From assembly GCA_027186245.1 (NCBI GenBank), contig CP114483.1, positions 17,566,220 to 17,630,219 on the forward strand: DNA of 64,000 nt, in the 5' to 3' direction. How positions within the stretch are numbered: position 1 is the stretch's first letter; each line of letters begins with the position of its first letter. Below the pieces are notes generated by a model. The model was not told the origin of the DNA. It saw only the letters and a list, made by a program, of their open reading frames with translations, and searched no databases. This document shows, one piece after another, positions 23,665-36,222 of this stretch. Origin of the DNA: Coriaria nepalensis (taxonomy: Eukaryota > Streptophyta > Magnoliopsida > Cucurbitales > Coriariaceae). The position numbers and the translations under genes are program-made.

Positions 23665-24787
23665 TAGAATTCGTTCGACTTAATTTAGAATGATTTAACG
23701 ACTAGAAGAGACTCATTGACATGACTTTAAGGCTAAACAAATGCATTGTTGACTTTAATTGATCAACTGCATGTTATGCACGAAAGTCATGTTCAAATGC
23801 CGAATTTCGTTCGAAGTAATTTAGAATGATTTTCTGACTAAAATAGACGCAAAAATATGACTTTAAGGCTAGAAAAATGCATAGTTGCCTTCAATAGATC
23901 AATTGCAAGTTATGCATCAAAGTCACGTTTTAAATGCAAAAAGAGAATTAGTTCGAAGTGCCTTCCAACAATTTAATGATTGAAAAGACTGAGTGATATG
24001 CTTTTTAATGGTAAGATAATGCTTTGTTGTCTTCAATAGATTAATTGCAAGTTATGTAAGAAAATAATGTTTGAAGGGCGAAAATAGAATTCGTTCGACT
24101 TAATTTAGAATGATTTAATGACTCGAAGAGACTCAGTTACATGACTTAAAGGGTAAAAAAATGCATTGTTGCCTTCAATAGATCAACTGCAAGTTATGCC
24201 TGGAAGTCGCGTCTTAAATGCAAAAAGAGATATGGTTCGAAGTGCCTTCAACTAATTTAATGATTGAAAAGACTGAGTGATAAGCTTTTTAATGGTAAAA
24301 TAATGCATTGTTGTCTTCAATAGATTAATTGCAAGTTATGTAAGAAAATAATGATTGAAGGGTGCAAATAGAATTCGTTCGACTTAATTTAGAATGATTT
24401 AATGACTCGAAGAGACTCAGTTACATGACTTAAAGGCTAAACAAATGCATTGTTGCCATCAATAGATCAACTGCAAGTTATGCACGAAAGTCATGTTCAA
24501 ATGCCGAATTTCGTTCGAAGTGATTTAGAATGATTTTCTGACTAAAAGAGACGCAAAAATATGACTTTAAGGCTAAAAAAATGCATAGTTGCCTTCAATA
24601 GATCAATTGCAAGTTATGCATGAAACTCGGTTTTAAATGCAAAAAGAGAATTGCTTCGAAGTGCCTTCCAACAATTTAATGATTGAAAAGACTGAGTGAC
24701 GTGCTTTTTAATGGTAAAATAATGCATTGTTGTCTTCAATAGATTAATTGCAAGTTATGTAATAAAATCATGTTTGAAGGGAAAAAA
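23665..24787 (+). repeat. 1123-bp 8-monomer HOR, copy 3
   Basis: Units at 23665 (420), 24085 (284) and 24369 (419; one base lost in ACTCGGTTTTAAATG at about 24628). Rare markers TTTAATTGATCAAC and TGCATGTTATGC in the first A, GAAGTAATTTAG and CTAAAATAGACGC in the first B, and GATAAGCTTTTT in the dimer's C are all shared with the next copy, 1123 bp downstream. Confidence 0.88.
24085..24368 (+). repeat. 284-bp dimer, A/B hybrid plus C, copy 3
   Basis: A/B hybrid with the CCTGGAAGTCGCG tail, then C with CTTCAACTAATTTAATG and GATAAGCTTTTT. C ends with AATGATTGAAGGGTGCAAATAG in outline (AATGATTGAAGGG, then TGCAAATAG). Confidence 0.9.
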
Positions 24788-25911
24788 TAGAATTCGTTCG
24801 ACTTAATTTAGAATGATTTAACGACTAGAAGAGACTCATTGACATGACTTTAAGGCTAAACAAATGCATTGTTGACTTTAATTGATCAACTGCATGTTAT
24901 GCACGAAAGTCATGTTCAAATGCCGAATTTCGTTCGAAGTAATTTAGAATGATTTTCTGACTAAAATAGACGCAAAAATATGACTTTAAGGCTAGAAAAA
25001 TGCATAGTTGCCTTCAATAGATCAATTGCAAGTTATGCATCAAAGTCACGTTTTAAATGCAAAAAGAGAATTAGTTCGAAGTGCCTTCCAACAATTTAAT
25101 GATTGAAAAGACTGAGTGATATGCTTTTTAATGGTAAGATAATGCTTTGTTGTCTTCAATAGATTAATTGCAAGTTATGTAAGAAAATAATGTTTGAAGG
25201 GCGAAAATAGAATTCGTTCGACTTAATTTAGAATGATTTAATGACTCGAAGAGACTCAGTTACATGACTTAAAGGGTAAAAAAATGCATTGTTGCCTTCA
25301 ATAGATCAACTGCAAGTTTTGCCTGGAAGTCGCGTCTTAAATGCAAAAAGAGATATGGTTCGAAGTGCCTTCACCTAATTTAATGATTGAAAAGACTGAG
25401 TGATAAGCTTTTTAATGGTAAAATAATGCATTGTTGTCTTCAATAGATTAATTGCAAGTTATGTAAGAAAATAATGTTTGAAGGGTGCAAATAGAATTCG
25501 TTCGACTTAATTTAGAATGATTTAATGACTCGAAGAGACTCAGTTACATGACTTAAAGGCTAAACAAATGCATTGTTGCCATCAATAGATCAACTGCAAG
25601 TTATGCACGAAAGTCATGTTCAAATGCCGAATTTCGTTCGAAGTGATTTAGAATGATTTTCTGACTAAAAGAGACGCAAAAATATGACTTTAAGGCTAAA
25701 AAAATGCATAGTTGCCTTCAATAGATCAATTGCAAGTTATGCATGAAACTCGCGTTTTAAATGCAAAAAGAGAATTGCTTCGAAGTGCCTTCCAACAATT
25801 TAATGATTGAAAAGACTGAGTGACGTGCTTTTTAATGGTAAAATAATGCATTGTTGTCTTCAATAGATTAATTGCAAGTTATGTAATAAAATCATGTTTG
25901 AAGGGAAAAAA
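24788..25911 (+). repeat. 1124-bp 8-monomer HOR, copy 4
   Basis: Units at 24788 (420), 25208 (284) and 25492 (420). It is a direct tandem duplicate of 23665-24787. The base missing there near 24628 is present here, which shows which copy changed. Its last trimer (25492) begins the match to 21703-22985. Confidence 0.88.
25208..25491 (+). repeat. 284-bp dimer, A/B hybrid plus C, copy 4
   Basis: Same structure as the other dimers, with private changes AAGTTTTGCCTGG in the box/tail and CTTCACCTAATTTAATG in C. Confidence 0.9.
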
Positions 25912-27035
25912 TAGAATTCGTTCGACTTAATTTTGAATGATTTAACGACTAGAAGAGACTCATTGACATGACTTTGAGGCTAAACAAATGCATTGTTGAC
26001 TTTAATAGATCAACTGCAAGTTATGCACGAAAGTCATGTTCAAATTCCGAATTTCGTTCGAAGTGATTTAGAATGATTTTCTGACTAAAAGAGACGCAAA
26101 AATATGACTTTAAGGCTAGAAAAATGCATAGTTGGCTTCAATAGATCAATTGCAAGTTATGCATCAAAGTCACGTTTTAAATGCAAAAAGAGAATTAGTT
26201 CGAAGTGCCTTCCAACAATTTAATGATTGAAAAGACTGAGTGATATGCTTTTTAATGGTAAGATAATGCATTGTTGTCTTCAATAGATTAATTGCAAGTT
26301 ATGTAAGAAAATAATGTTTGAAGGGCGAAAATAGAATTCGTTCGACTTAATTTAGAATGATTTAATGACTCGAAGAGACTCAGTTACATGACTTAAAGGG
26401 TAAAAAAATGCATTGTTGCCTTCAATAGATCAACTGCAAGTTATGCCTGGAAGTCGCGTCTTAAATGCAAAAAGAGATATGGTTCGAAGTGCCTTCAAAC
26501 AATTTATTGATTGAAAAGACTGAGTGATATGCTTTTTAATGGTAAAATAATGCATTGTTGTCTTCAATAGATTAATTGCAAGTTATGTAAGAAAATAATG
26601 TTTGAAGGGTGCAAATAGAATTCGTTCGACTTAATTTAGAATGATTTAATGACTCGAAGAGACTCAGTTACATGACTTAAAGGCTAAACAAATGCATTGT
26701 TGCCATCAATAGATCAACTGCAAGTTATGCACGAAAGTCATGTTCAAATGCCTAATTTCGTTCGAAGTGATTTAGAATGATTTTCTTACTAAAATAGACG
26801 CAAAAATATGACTTTAAGGCAAAAAAAATGCATAGTTGCCTTCAATAGATCAATTGCAAGTTATGAATGAAAGTCGCGTTTTAAATGCAAAAAGAGAATT
26901 GGTTCGAAGTGCCTTCCAACAATTTAATGATTGAAAAGACTCAGTGAGATGCTTTTTAATGGTAAAATAATGCATTGCTGTCTTCAATAGATTAATTGCA
27001 AGTTATGTAAGAAAATAATGTTTGAAGGGAAAAAA
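25912..27035 (+). repeat. 1124-bp 8-monomer HOR, copy 5
   Basis: Units at 25912 (420), 26332 (284) and 26616 (420). Most similar to copy 2 (22123), sharing AGTTGGCTTC and CAATTTATTGATTG. Its last trimer diverges (TTTTCTTACTAAAATAG, AAGGCAAAAAAAATGC, TATGAATGAAAG). It is the last of the dimer-containing units in the window. Confidence 0.85.
26332..26615 (+). repeat. 284-bp dimer, A/B hybrid plus C, copy 5
   Basis: Last of the five A/B deletion dimers. It has the CCTGGAAGTCGCG tail and CAATTTATTGATTG in C, as at 22543. To the right of it no dimer appears and the opposite product (extra B) takes over. Confidence 0.9.
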
Positions 27036-28294
27036 TAGAATTCGTACAACTTAATTTAGAATGATTTAATGACTAGAAGAGACTCATTGAGATGACTTTG
27101 AGGCTAAACAAATGCATTGTTGACTTTAATAGATCAACTGCATGTTATGCACGAAAGTCATGTTCAAATGCCGAATTTCGTTCGAAGTAATTTAGAATGA
27201 TTTTCTGACTAAAATAGACGCAAAAATATGACTTTAAGGCTAAAAAAAACATAGTTGCCTTCAATAGATCAATTGCAAGTTATGCATGAAAGTCGCGCTT
27301 TAAATGCACAAAGAGAATTGGTTCGAAGTGCCTTCAAACAATTTAATGATTGAAAAGACTGAGTGACATGCTTTTTAATGGTAAAATAATGCATTGTTGT
27401 CTTCAATAGATTAATTGCGAGGTAAGTAAGAAAATAATGTTTGAAGGGCGCAAATAGAATTCGTTCGACTTAATTTAGAATGATTTAATGACTCGAAGAG
27501 ACTCGGTTACATGACTTAAAGGCTAAACAAATGCATTGTTGCCATGAATAGATCAACTGCAAGTTATGCACGAAAGTCATGTTCAAATGCCTAATTTCGT
27601 TCGAAGTGATTTAGAATGATTTTCTGACTAAAAGTGACGCAAAAATATGACTTTAAGGCTAAAAAAATGCATAGTTGCCTCCAATAGATCAATTGGAAGT
27701 TATGCATGAAAGTCGCGCTTTAAATGCAAAAAGAGATATGGTCCGAAGTGCCTTCAAACAATTTAATGATTGAAAAGACTGAGTGACATGCTTTTTAATG
27801 GTAAAATAATGCATTGTTGTCTGCAATAGATTAATTGCAAGTTATGTAATAAAACCATGTTTGAAGGGAAAAAATAGAATTCGTTCGACTTAATTTAGAA
27901 TGATTTAACGACTAGAAGGAACTCATTGACATGACTTTAAGGCTAAACAAATGCATTGTTGACTTCAATAGATCAACTGCAAGTTATGCACGAAAGTCAT
28001 GTTCAAATGCCTAATTTCGTTCGAAGTGATTTAGAATGATTTTCTGACTAAAAGAGACGCAAAAATATGACTTTAAGGATAAAAAAATGCACCGTTGCCT
28101 TCAATAGATCAATTGCAAGTTATGCATGAAAATCGCGTTTTAAATGCAAAAAGAGAATTGGTCCGAAGTGCCTTCAAACAATTTAATGATTGAAAAGACT
28201 GAGTGACATGCTTTTTAATGGTAAAATAATGCACTGTTGTCTTCAATAGATTAATTGCAAGTTATGTAATAAAATCGTGTTTGAAGGGAAAAAA
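27036..28294 (+). repeat. Three divergent 420-bp trimers (transition zone)
   Basis: Trimers start at 27036 (opening GAATTCGTACAAC), 27455 and 27875. They carry many private substitutions (GGCTAAAAAAAACATAG, GCGCTTTAAATGCAC, GCGAGGTAAGTAAG, CATGAATAGATC, AGAAGGAACTCATTG) and show less agreement with neighbours than other parts. New tails such as GCCTAATTTCG at the A/B border, typical of the right half, become common here. Confidence 0.75.
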
Positions 28295-28848
28295 TAGAAT
28301 TCGTTCAACTTAATTTAGAATGATTTAACGACTAGAAGAGACTCATTGACATGACTTTAAGCCTAAACAAATGCATTGCTGCCTTAAATAGATCAACTGC
28401 AAGTTATGCACGAAAGTCATATTTAAAGGCCGAATTTCGTTCGAAGTGATTCAGAAAGATTTAATTACTAAAAGAGACGCAATAATATGACTTTAAGGCT
28501 AAAAAAATGCGTAGTAGCCTCCAATAGATCAACTGCAAGTTATGCACGAAAGTCATGTTCAAATGCCGAATTTCGTTCGAAGTGATTTAGAATGATTTTC
28601 TGACTAAAAGAGACGCAAATATGACTTTAAGGCTAAAAAAATGCACCGTTGCCTTCAATAGATCAATTGCAAGTTATGCATGAAAGTCGCGTTTTAAATG
28701 CAAAAAGAGATATGGTCCGAAGTGCCTTCAAACAATTTAATGATTGAAAAGACTGAGTGACATGCTTTTCAATAGTAAAATAATGCATTGTTGTCTGCAA
28801 TAGATTAATTGCAAGTTATGTAATAAAATCATGTTTGAAGAGAAAAAA
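28295..28848 (+). repeat. First unit with an extra B: A-B'-B-C, 554 bp
   Basis: After A comes a B-bodied monomer whose 3' part reads as A (ATCAACTGCAAGTTATG, CACGAAAGTCATG, TTCAAATGCCG), then an ordinary B and C. The switch from B body to A tail is in the conserved box. Length is 556 minus two A's lost in GACGCAAATATG (about 28616). The first B-type monomer also has GCGTAGTAGCCTCC. This is the leftmost B'-bearing unit in the window. Confidence 0.88.
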
Positions 28849-31219
28849 TAGAATTCGTTCGACTTAATTTTGAATGATTTAACGACTAGAAGAGACTCAT
28901 TGACTTGACTTTGAGGCTAAACAAATGCATTGTTGACTTCAATAGATCAACTGCAAGTTATGCACGAAAGTCATGTTCGAATGCCTAATTTCGTTCGGAG
29001 TGATTTAGAATGATTTTCTGACTAAAAGAGACGCAAAAATATGACTTTAAGGCTAAAAAAAAAGCATAGTTGCCTTCAATAGATCAATTGCAAGTTATGC
29101 ATGAAAGTCGCGCTTTAAATGCACAAAGAGAATTGGTTCGAAGTGCCTTCAAACAATTTAATGATTGAAAAGACTGAGTGACATGCTTTTTAATGGTAAA
29201 ATAATGCATTGTTGTCTTCAATAGATTAATTGCGAGTTATGTAAGAAAATAATGCTTGAAGGGCGCAAATAGAATTCGTTCGACTTAAATTAGAATGATT
29301 TAATGACTCGAAGAGACTCAGTTACATGACTTAAAGGCTAAACAAATGCATTGTTGCCTTCAATAGATCAACTGCAAGTTATGCACGAAAATCAAATTTA
29401 AAGGCCGAATTTCGTTCGAAGTGATTTAGAAAGATTTAATGACTAAAAGAGACGCAATAATATGACTTTAAGGCTAAAAAAATGCATAGTTGCCTCCAAT
29501 AGATCAATTGCAAGTTATGCATGAAAGTCGCATTTTAAATGCAAAAAGAGATATGGTCCGAAGTGCCTCCAAACAATTTAATGATTGAAAAGACTGAGTG
29601 CATGCTTTTTAATGGTAAAATAATGCATTGTTGTCTGCAATAGATTAATTGCAGGTTATTTAATAAAATCATGTTTGAAGGGAAAAAATAGAATTCGTTC
29701 GACTTAATTTAGAATGATTTAACGACTAGAAGAGACTCATTGACATGACTTTAAGGCTAAACAAATGCATTGTAGACTTCAATAGATCAACTGCAAGTTA
29801 TGCACGAAAGTCATGTTCAAATGCCTAATTTCGTTCGAAGTGATTTAGAATGATTTTTTGACTAAAAGAGACGCAAAAATATGACTTTAAGGCTAAAAAA
29901 ATGCATAGTTGCCTTCAATAGATCAATTGCAAGTTATGCCTGAATGTCGCGTTTTAAATGCAAAAAGAGATATGGTTCGAAGTGCCCTCAAACAATTTAA
30001 TGATTGAAAAGACTGAGTGATATGCTTTTTAATGGTAAAATAATGCATTGTTGTCTTCAAAAGATTAATTGCAAGTTATGTAAGAAAATAATGTTTGAAG
30101 GACGCAAATAGAATTCCTTCGACTTAATTTAGAATGATTTAATGACTCGAAGAGACTCAGTTACATGACTTAAAGGCTAAAAAAATGCATTGTTGCCTTC
30201 AATAGAACAACTGCAAGTTATGCACGAAAGTCATATTTAAAGGCCGAATTTCGTTCGAAGTGATTTAGAAAGATTTAATGACTAAAAGAGACGCAATAAT
30301 ATGACTTTTAGGCTAAAACAATGCATTGTTGCCTCCAATAGATCAATTGCGAGTTATGCATGAAAGTCGCGTTTTAAATGCAAAAAGCGATATGGTCCAA
30401 AGTGCCTTCAAAAAATTTAATGGTTGAAAAGACTGAGTGATATGCTTTTTAATGGTAAAATAATGCATTGTTGTCTTCAATATATTAATTGCAAGTTATG
30501 TAATAAAATCATGTTTGAAGGGAAAAATAGAATTCGTTTGCCTTAATTTAGAATGATTTAACGACTAGAAGAGACTCATTGACATGACTTTAAGGCTAAA
30601 CAAATGCATTGATGACTTCAATAGATCAACTGCAAGTTATGCACGGAAGTCATGTTCAAATGCCTAATTTTGTTCGAAGTGATTCAGAATGATATTCTAA
30701 CTAAAAGAGACGCAAAAATATGACTTTAAGGCTAAAAAAATGCATAGTTGCCTTCAATAGATCAACTGCAAGTTATGCACGAAAGTCATGTTCAAATGCC
30801 TAATTTCGTCCGAAGTGATTTAGAATGATTTTCTGACTAAAAGAGACGCAAAAATATGACTTTAAGGCTAAAAAAATGCATAGTTGCCTTCAATAGATCA
30901 ATTGCAAGTTATGCCTGAAAGTCATGTTCGAATGCCTAATTTCACTCGAAGTGATTTAGAATGATTTTCTGACTAAAAGAGACGCAAAAATATGACTTTA
31001 AGGCTAAAAAAATGCATAGTTGCCTTCAATAGATCAATTGCAAGTTATGCCTGAAAGTCGCATTTTAAATGCAAAAAGAGATATGGTTCGAAGTGCCTTC
31101 AAACAATTTAATGATTGAAAAGACTGAGTGACATGCTTTTTAATGGTAAAATAATGCATTGTTGTCTTCAATATATTAATTGCAAGTTATGTAATAAAAT
31201 CATGTTTGAAGGGAAAAAA
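28849..31219 (+). repeat. Truncated relative of the 5.0-kb HOR, 2371 bp
   Basis: Units of 421, 419, 420, 419 and 692 bp start at 28849, 29270, 29689, 30109 and 30528. The succession 29270-30760 matches 31640-33130 at an offset of 2370-2371 bp, with shared markers AATGCTTGAAGGGCGC, AAATCAAATTTAAAGG, the one-base loss GAGTGCATGC at about 29600, TTGTAGACTTC and GAATTCGTTTGCC. It has only the first part of the larger HOR. Confidence 0.82.
30528..31219 (+). repeat. 692-bp unit, A-B'-B'-B-C
   Basis: Five monomers: A (GAATTCGTTTGCC), two B bodies with A-like tails (CATGTTCAAATGCC and CATGTTCGAATGCC), one B with the CCTGAAAGTCGCATT tail, and C. Length is 284 + 3 x 136. One A is missing just before the unit (GGGAAAAATAG). 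Confidence 0.88.
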
Positions 31220-32898
31220 TAGAATTCGTTCGACTTAATTTAGAATGATTTAACGACTAGAAGAGACTCATTGACATGACTTTAAGGCTAAACAAATGCA
31301 TTGTTGACTTCAATAGATCAACTGCAAGTTATGCACGAAAGTCATGTTTCAATGCCTAATTTCGTTCGAAGTGATTTAGAATGATTTTCTGACTAAAAGA
31401 GATGCAAAAATATGACTTTAAGGCTAAAAAAATGCATAGTTGCCTTCAATAGATCAATTGCAAGTTATGCATGAAAGTCGCGCTTTAAATGCACAAAGAG
31501 AATTGGTTCGAAGTGCCTTCAAACAATTTAATGATTGAAAAGACTGAGTGACATGCTTTTTAATGGTAAAATAATGCATTGTTGTCTTCAATAGATTAAT
31601 TGCGAGTTATGTAAGAAAATAATGCTTGAAGGGCGCATATAGAATTCGTTCGACTTAAATTAGAATGATTTAATGACTCGAAGAGACTCAGTTACATGAC
31701 TTAAAGGCTAAACAAATGCATTGTTGCCTTCAATAGATCAACTGCAAGTTATGCACGAAAATCAAATTTAAAGGCCGAATTTCGTTCGAAGTGATTTAGA
31801 AAGATTTAATGACTAAAAGAGACGCAATAATATGACTTTAAGGCTAAAAAAATGCATAGTTGCCTCCAATAGATCAATTGCAAGTTATGCATGAAAGTTG
31901 CATTTTAAATGCAAAAAGAGATATGGTCCGAAGTGCCTCCAAACAATTTAATGATTGAAAAGACTGAGTGCATGCTTTTTAATGGTAAAATAATGCATTG
32001 TTGTCTGCAATAGATTAATTGCAAGTTATGTAATAAAATCATGTTTGAAGGGAAAAAATAGAATTCGTTCGACTTAATTTAGAATGATTTAACGACTAGA
32101 AGAGACTCATTGACATGACTTTAAGGCTAAACAAATGCATTGTAGACTTCAATAGATCAACTGCAAGTTATGCACGAAAGTCATGTTCAAATGCCTAATT
32201 TCGTTCGAAGTGATTTAGAATGATTTTTTGACTAAAAGAGACGCAAAAATATGACTTGAAGGCTAAAAAAATGCATAGTTGCCTTCAATAGATCAATTGC
32301 AAGTTATGCCTGAAAGTCGCGTTTTAAATGCAAAAAGAGATATGGTTCGAAGTGCCTTCAAACAATTTAATGATTGAAAAGACTGAGTGATATGCTTTTT
32401 AATGGTAAAATAATGCATTGTTGTCTTCAAAAGATTAATTGCAAGTTATGTAAGAAAATAATGTTTGAAGGACGCAAATAGAATTCCTTCGACTTAATTT
32501 AGAATGATTTAATGACTCGAAGAGACTCAGTTACATGACTTAAAGGCTAAACAAATGCATTGTTGCCTTCAATAGAACAACTGCAAGTTATGCACGAAAG
32601 TCATATTTAAAGGCCGAATTTCGTTCGAAGTGATTTAGAAAGATTTAATAACTAAAAGAGACGCAATAATATGACTTTTAGGCTAAAACAATGCATTGTT
32701 GCCTCCAATAGATCAATTGCGAGTTATGCATAAAAGTCGCGTTTTAAATGCAAAAAGCGATATGGTCCAAAGTGCCTTCAAAAAATTTAATGGTTGAAAA
32801 GACTGAGTGATATGCTTTTTAATGGTAAAATAATGCATTGTTGTCTTCAATATATTAATTGCAAGTTATGTAATAAAATCATGTTTGAAGGGAAAAAA

Positions 32899-34010
32899 TA
32901 GAATTCGTTTGCCTTAATTTAGAATGATTTAACGACTAGAAGAGACTCATTGACATGACTTTAAGGCTAAACAAATGCATTGATGACTTCAATAGATCAA
33001 CTGCAAGTTATGCACGGAAGTCATGTTCAAATGCCTAATTTTGTTCGAAGTGATTCAGAATGATATTCTAACTAAAAGAGACGCAAAAATATGACTTTAA
33101 GGCTAAAAAAATGCATAGTTGCCTTCAATAGATCAACTGCAAGTTATGCACGAAAGTCATGTTCAAATGCCTAATTTCGTCCGAAGTGATTTAGAATGAT
33201 TTTATGACCAAAAGAGACGCAAAAATATGACTTTAAGGCTAAAAAAATGCATAGTTGCCTTCAATAGATCAATTGCAAGTTATGCCTGAAAGTCATGTTT
33301 TAAATGCAAAAAGAGATATGGTTCGAAGTGCCTTCAAACAATTTAATGATTGAAAAGACTGAGTGACGTGCTTTTTCATTGTAAAATAATGCATTGTTGT
33401 CTTCAATATATTAATTGCAAGTTATGTAATAAAATCATGTTTGAAGGGAAAAAATAGAATTCGTTTGCCTTAATTTAGAATGATTTAACGACTAGAAGAG
33501 ACTCATTGACATGACTTTAAGGCTAAACAAATGCATTGATGACTTCAATAGATCAACTGCAAGTTATGCACGGAAGTCATGTTCAAAAGCCTAATTTTGT
33601 TCGAAGTGATTCAGAATGATATTCTAACTAAAAGAGACGCAAAAATATGACTTTAAGGCTAAAAAAATGCATAGTTGCCTTCAATAGATCAACTGCAAGT
33701 TATGCACGAAAGTCATGTTCAAATGCCTAATTTCGTTCGAAGTGATTTAGAATGATTTTATGACCAAAAGAGACGCAAAAATATGACTTTAAGGCTAAAA
33801 AAATGCATAGTTGCCTTCAATAGATCAATTGCAAGTTATGCCTGAAAGTCATGTTTTAAATGCAAAAAGAGATATGGTTCGAAGTGCCTTCAAACAATTT
33901 AATGATTGAAAAGACTGAGTGACGTGCTTTTTCATTGTAAAATAATGCATTGTTGTCTTCAATATATTAATTGCAAGTTATGTAATAAAATCATGTTTGA
34001 AGGGAAAAAA
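32899..34010 (+). repeat. Two tandem 556-bp A-B'-B-C units
   Basis: Copies at 32899 and 33455 both open GAATTCGTTTGCC, have GATATTCTAAC in B', TTTTATGACC in B and CGTGCTTTTTCATTG in C. They differ at very few bases (for example TTTCGTCCG versus TTTCGTTCG, and CAAAAGCC versus CAAATGCC). A third relative starts at 34011 but continues as a 692-bp unit. Confidence 0.9.
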
Positions 34011-35258
34011 TAGAATTCGTTTGCCTTAATTTAGAATGATTTAACGACTAGAAGAGACTCATTGACATGACTTTAAGGCTAAACAAATGCATTGATGACT
34101 TCAATAGATCAACTGCAAGTTATGCACGGAAGTCATGTTCAAATGCCTAATTTTGTTCGAAGTGATTCAGAATGATATTCTAACTAAAAGAGACGCAAAA
34201 ATATGACTTTAAGGCTAAAAAAATGCATAGTTGCCTTCAATAGATCAACTGCAAGTTATGCACGAAAGTCATGTTCAAATGCCTAATTTCGTTCGAAGTG
34301 ATTTAGAATGATTTTCTGACTAAAAGAGACGCAAAAATATGACTTTAAGGCTAAAAAAATGCATAGTTGCCTTCAATAGATCAACTGCAAGTTATGCACG
34401 AAAGTGATGTTTAAATGCCTAATTTCGTTCGAAGTGATTTACAATGATTTTCTGACTAAAAGAGATGCAAAAATATGACTTTAAGGCTAAAAAAATGCAT
34501 AGTTGCCTTCAATAGATCAATTGGAAGTTGTGCCTGAAAGTCGCGTTTTCAATGCAAAAAGAGATATGGTTCGTAGTGCCTTCAAACAATTTAATGATTG
34601 AAAAGACTGAGTGACATGCTTTTTAATGATAAAATAATGCATTGTTGTCTGCAATAGATTAATTGCAAGTTATGTAATAAAATCATGTTTGAAGGGAAAA
34701 AATAGAATTCGTTCGACTTAATTTAGAATGATTTAACGACTAGAATAGACTCATTGACATGACTTTAAGGCTAAACAAATGCATTGTTGACTTCAATAGA
34801 TCAACTGCAAGTTATGCATGAAAGTCATGTTCTAATGCCTAATTTCGTTCGAAGTGATTTAGAATGATTTTCTGACTAAAAGAGACGCAAAAATATGACT
34901 TTAAGGCTAAAAAAATGCATAGTTGCCTTCAATAGATCAATTGCAAGTTATGCCTGAAAGTCATGTTCAAATGCCTAATTTAGTTCGAAGTGACTTAGAA
35001 TGATTTTCTGACTAAAAGAGACGCAAAAATATGACTTTAAGGCTAAGAAAATGCATTGTTGCCTTCAATAGATCAATTGCAAGTTATGCCTGAAAGTCGT
35101 GTTTTAAATGCAAAAAGAGATATGGTTCGAAGTGCCTTCAAACAATTTAATGATTGAAAAGACTGAGTGACGTGCTTTTTCATTGTAAAATAATGCATTG
35201 TTGTCTTCAATATATTAATTGCAAGTTATGTAATAAAATCATGTTTGAAGGGAAAAAA

Positions 35259-36222
35259 TAGAATTTGTTCGACTTAATTTAGAATGATTTAACGACTAGA
35301 AGAGACTCATTGACATGACTTTAAGGCTAAACAAATGCATTGTTGACTTCAATAGATCAACTGCAAGTTATGCACGGAAGTCTTGTTCAAATACCTAATT
35401 TTGTTCGAAGTGATTCAGAATGATTTTCTAACTAAAAGAGACGCAAAAATATGACTTTAAGGCTAAAAAAATGCATAGTTGCCTTCAATAGATCAACTGC
35501 AAGTTATGCACGAAAGTCATGTTCAAATGCCTAATTTCGTTCGAAGTGATTTAGAATGATTTTCTGACTAAAAGAGACGCAAAAATTTGACTTTAAGGCT
35601 AAAAAAATGCATAGTTGCCTTCAATAGATCAACTGCAAGTTATGCCTGAAAGTCATGTTCAAATGCCTAATTTCGTTCGAAGTGAATTAGAATGATTTTC
35701 TGACTAAAAGAGACGCAAAAATATGACTTTAAGGCTAAAAAAATGCATAGTTGCCTTCAATAGATCAACTGCAAGTTATGCACGAAAGTCATGTTCAAAT
35801 GCCTAATTTCGTTCGAAGTGATTTAGAATGATTTTATGACTAAAAGAGACGCAAAAATATGACTTTAAGGCTAAAAAAATGCATAGTTGCCTTCAATAGA
35901 TCAATTGCAAGTTATGCCTGAAAGTCATGTTCAAATGCCTAATTTCATTCGAAGTGATTTAGAATGATTTTCTGACTAAAAGAGACGCAAAAATATGACT
36001 TTAAGGCTAAAAAAATGCATAGTTGCCTTCAATAGATCAATTGCAAGTTATGCCTGAAAGTCGCATTTTAAATGCAAAAAGAGATATGGTTCGAAGTGCC
36101 TTCAAACAATTTAATGATTGAAAAGAATGAGTGACATGCTTTTTAATGGTAAAATAATGCATTGTTGTCTTCAATATATTAATTGCAAGTTATGTACTAA
36201 AATCATGTTTGAAGGGAAAAAA
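35259..36222 (+). repeat. 964-bp 7-monomer unit, A-B'x4-B-C
   Basis: Five consecutive B-bodied monomers stand between A and C. The first four end in A-like CATGTTCAAATGCC tails and the fifth ends CGCATTTTAAATGC. Length equals 284 + 5 x 136. It opens GAATTTGTTCG, so the EcoRI site is lost. C has AAAAGAATGAG, the first appearance of this C subtype, and TATGTACTAAAATC. Confidence 0.88.

Larger units (their letters stand above)
31220..36222 (+). repeat. 5003-bp 36-monomer HOR, copy 1
   Basis: Unit lengths in order are 420, 419, 420, 420, 556, 556, 692, 556 and 964 bp (starts 31220, 31640, 32059, 32479, 32899, 33455, 34011, 34703, 35259 when read with the 692-bp unit at 34011). The next copy follows head-to-tail with the same order and shared rare markers: CATGTTTCAATGCC in the first A, GAGTGCATGC at 31970, GAATTCGTTTGCC at three units, TAGAATAGACTC near 34741, GAATTTGTTCG at 35259 and AAAAATTTGAC near 35583. 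Confidence 0.9.

Noticed and set aside
27036..28294. A boundary between two unrelated satellites
   Set aside because: The units there are more diverged, but they remain A-B-C trimers in the same phase and orientation, so this is a change of subtype and not a junction of different families.
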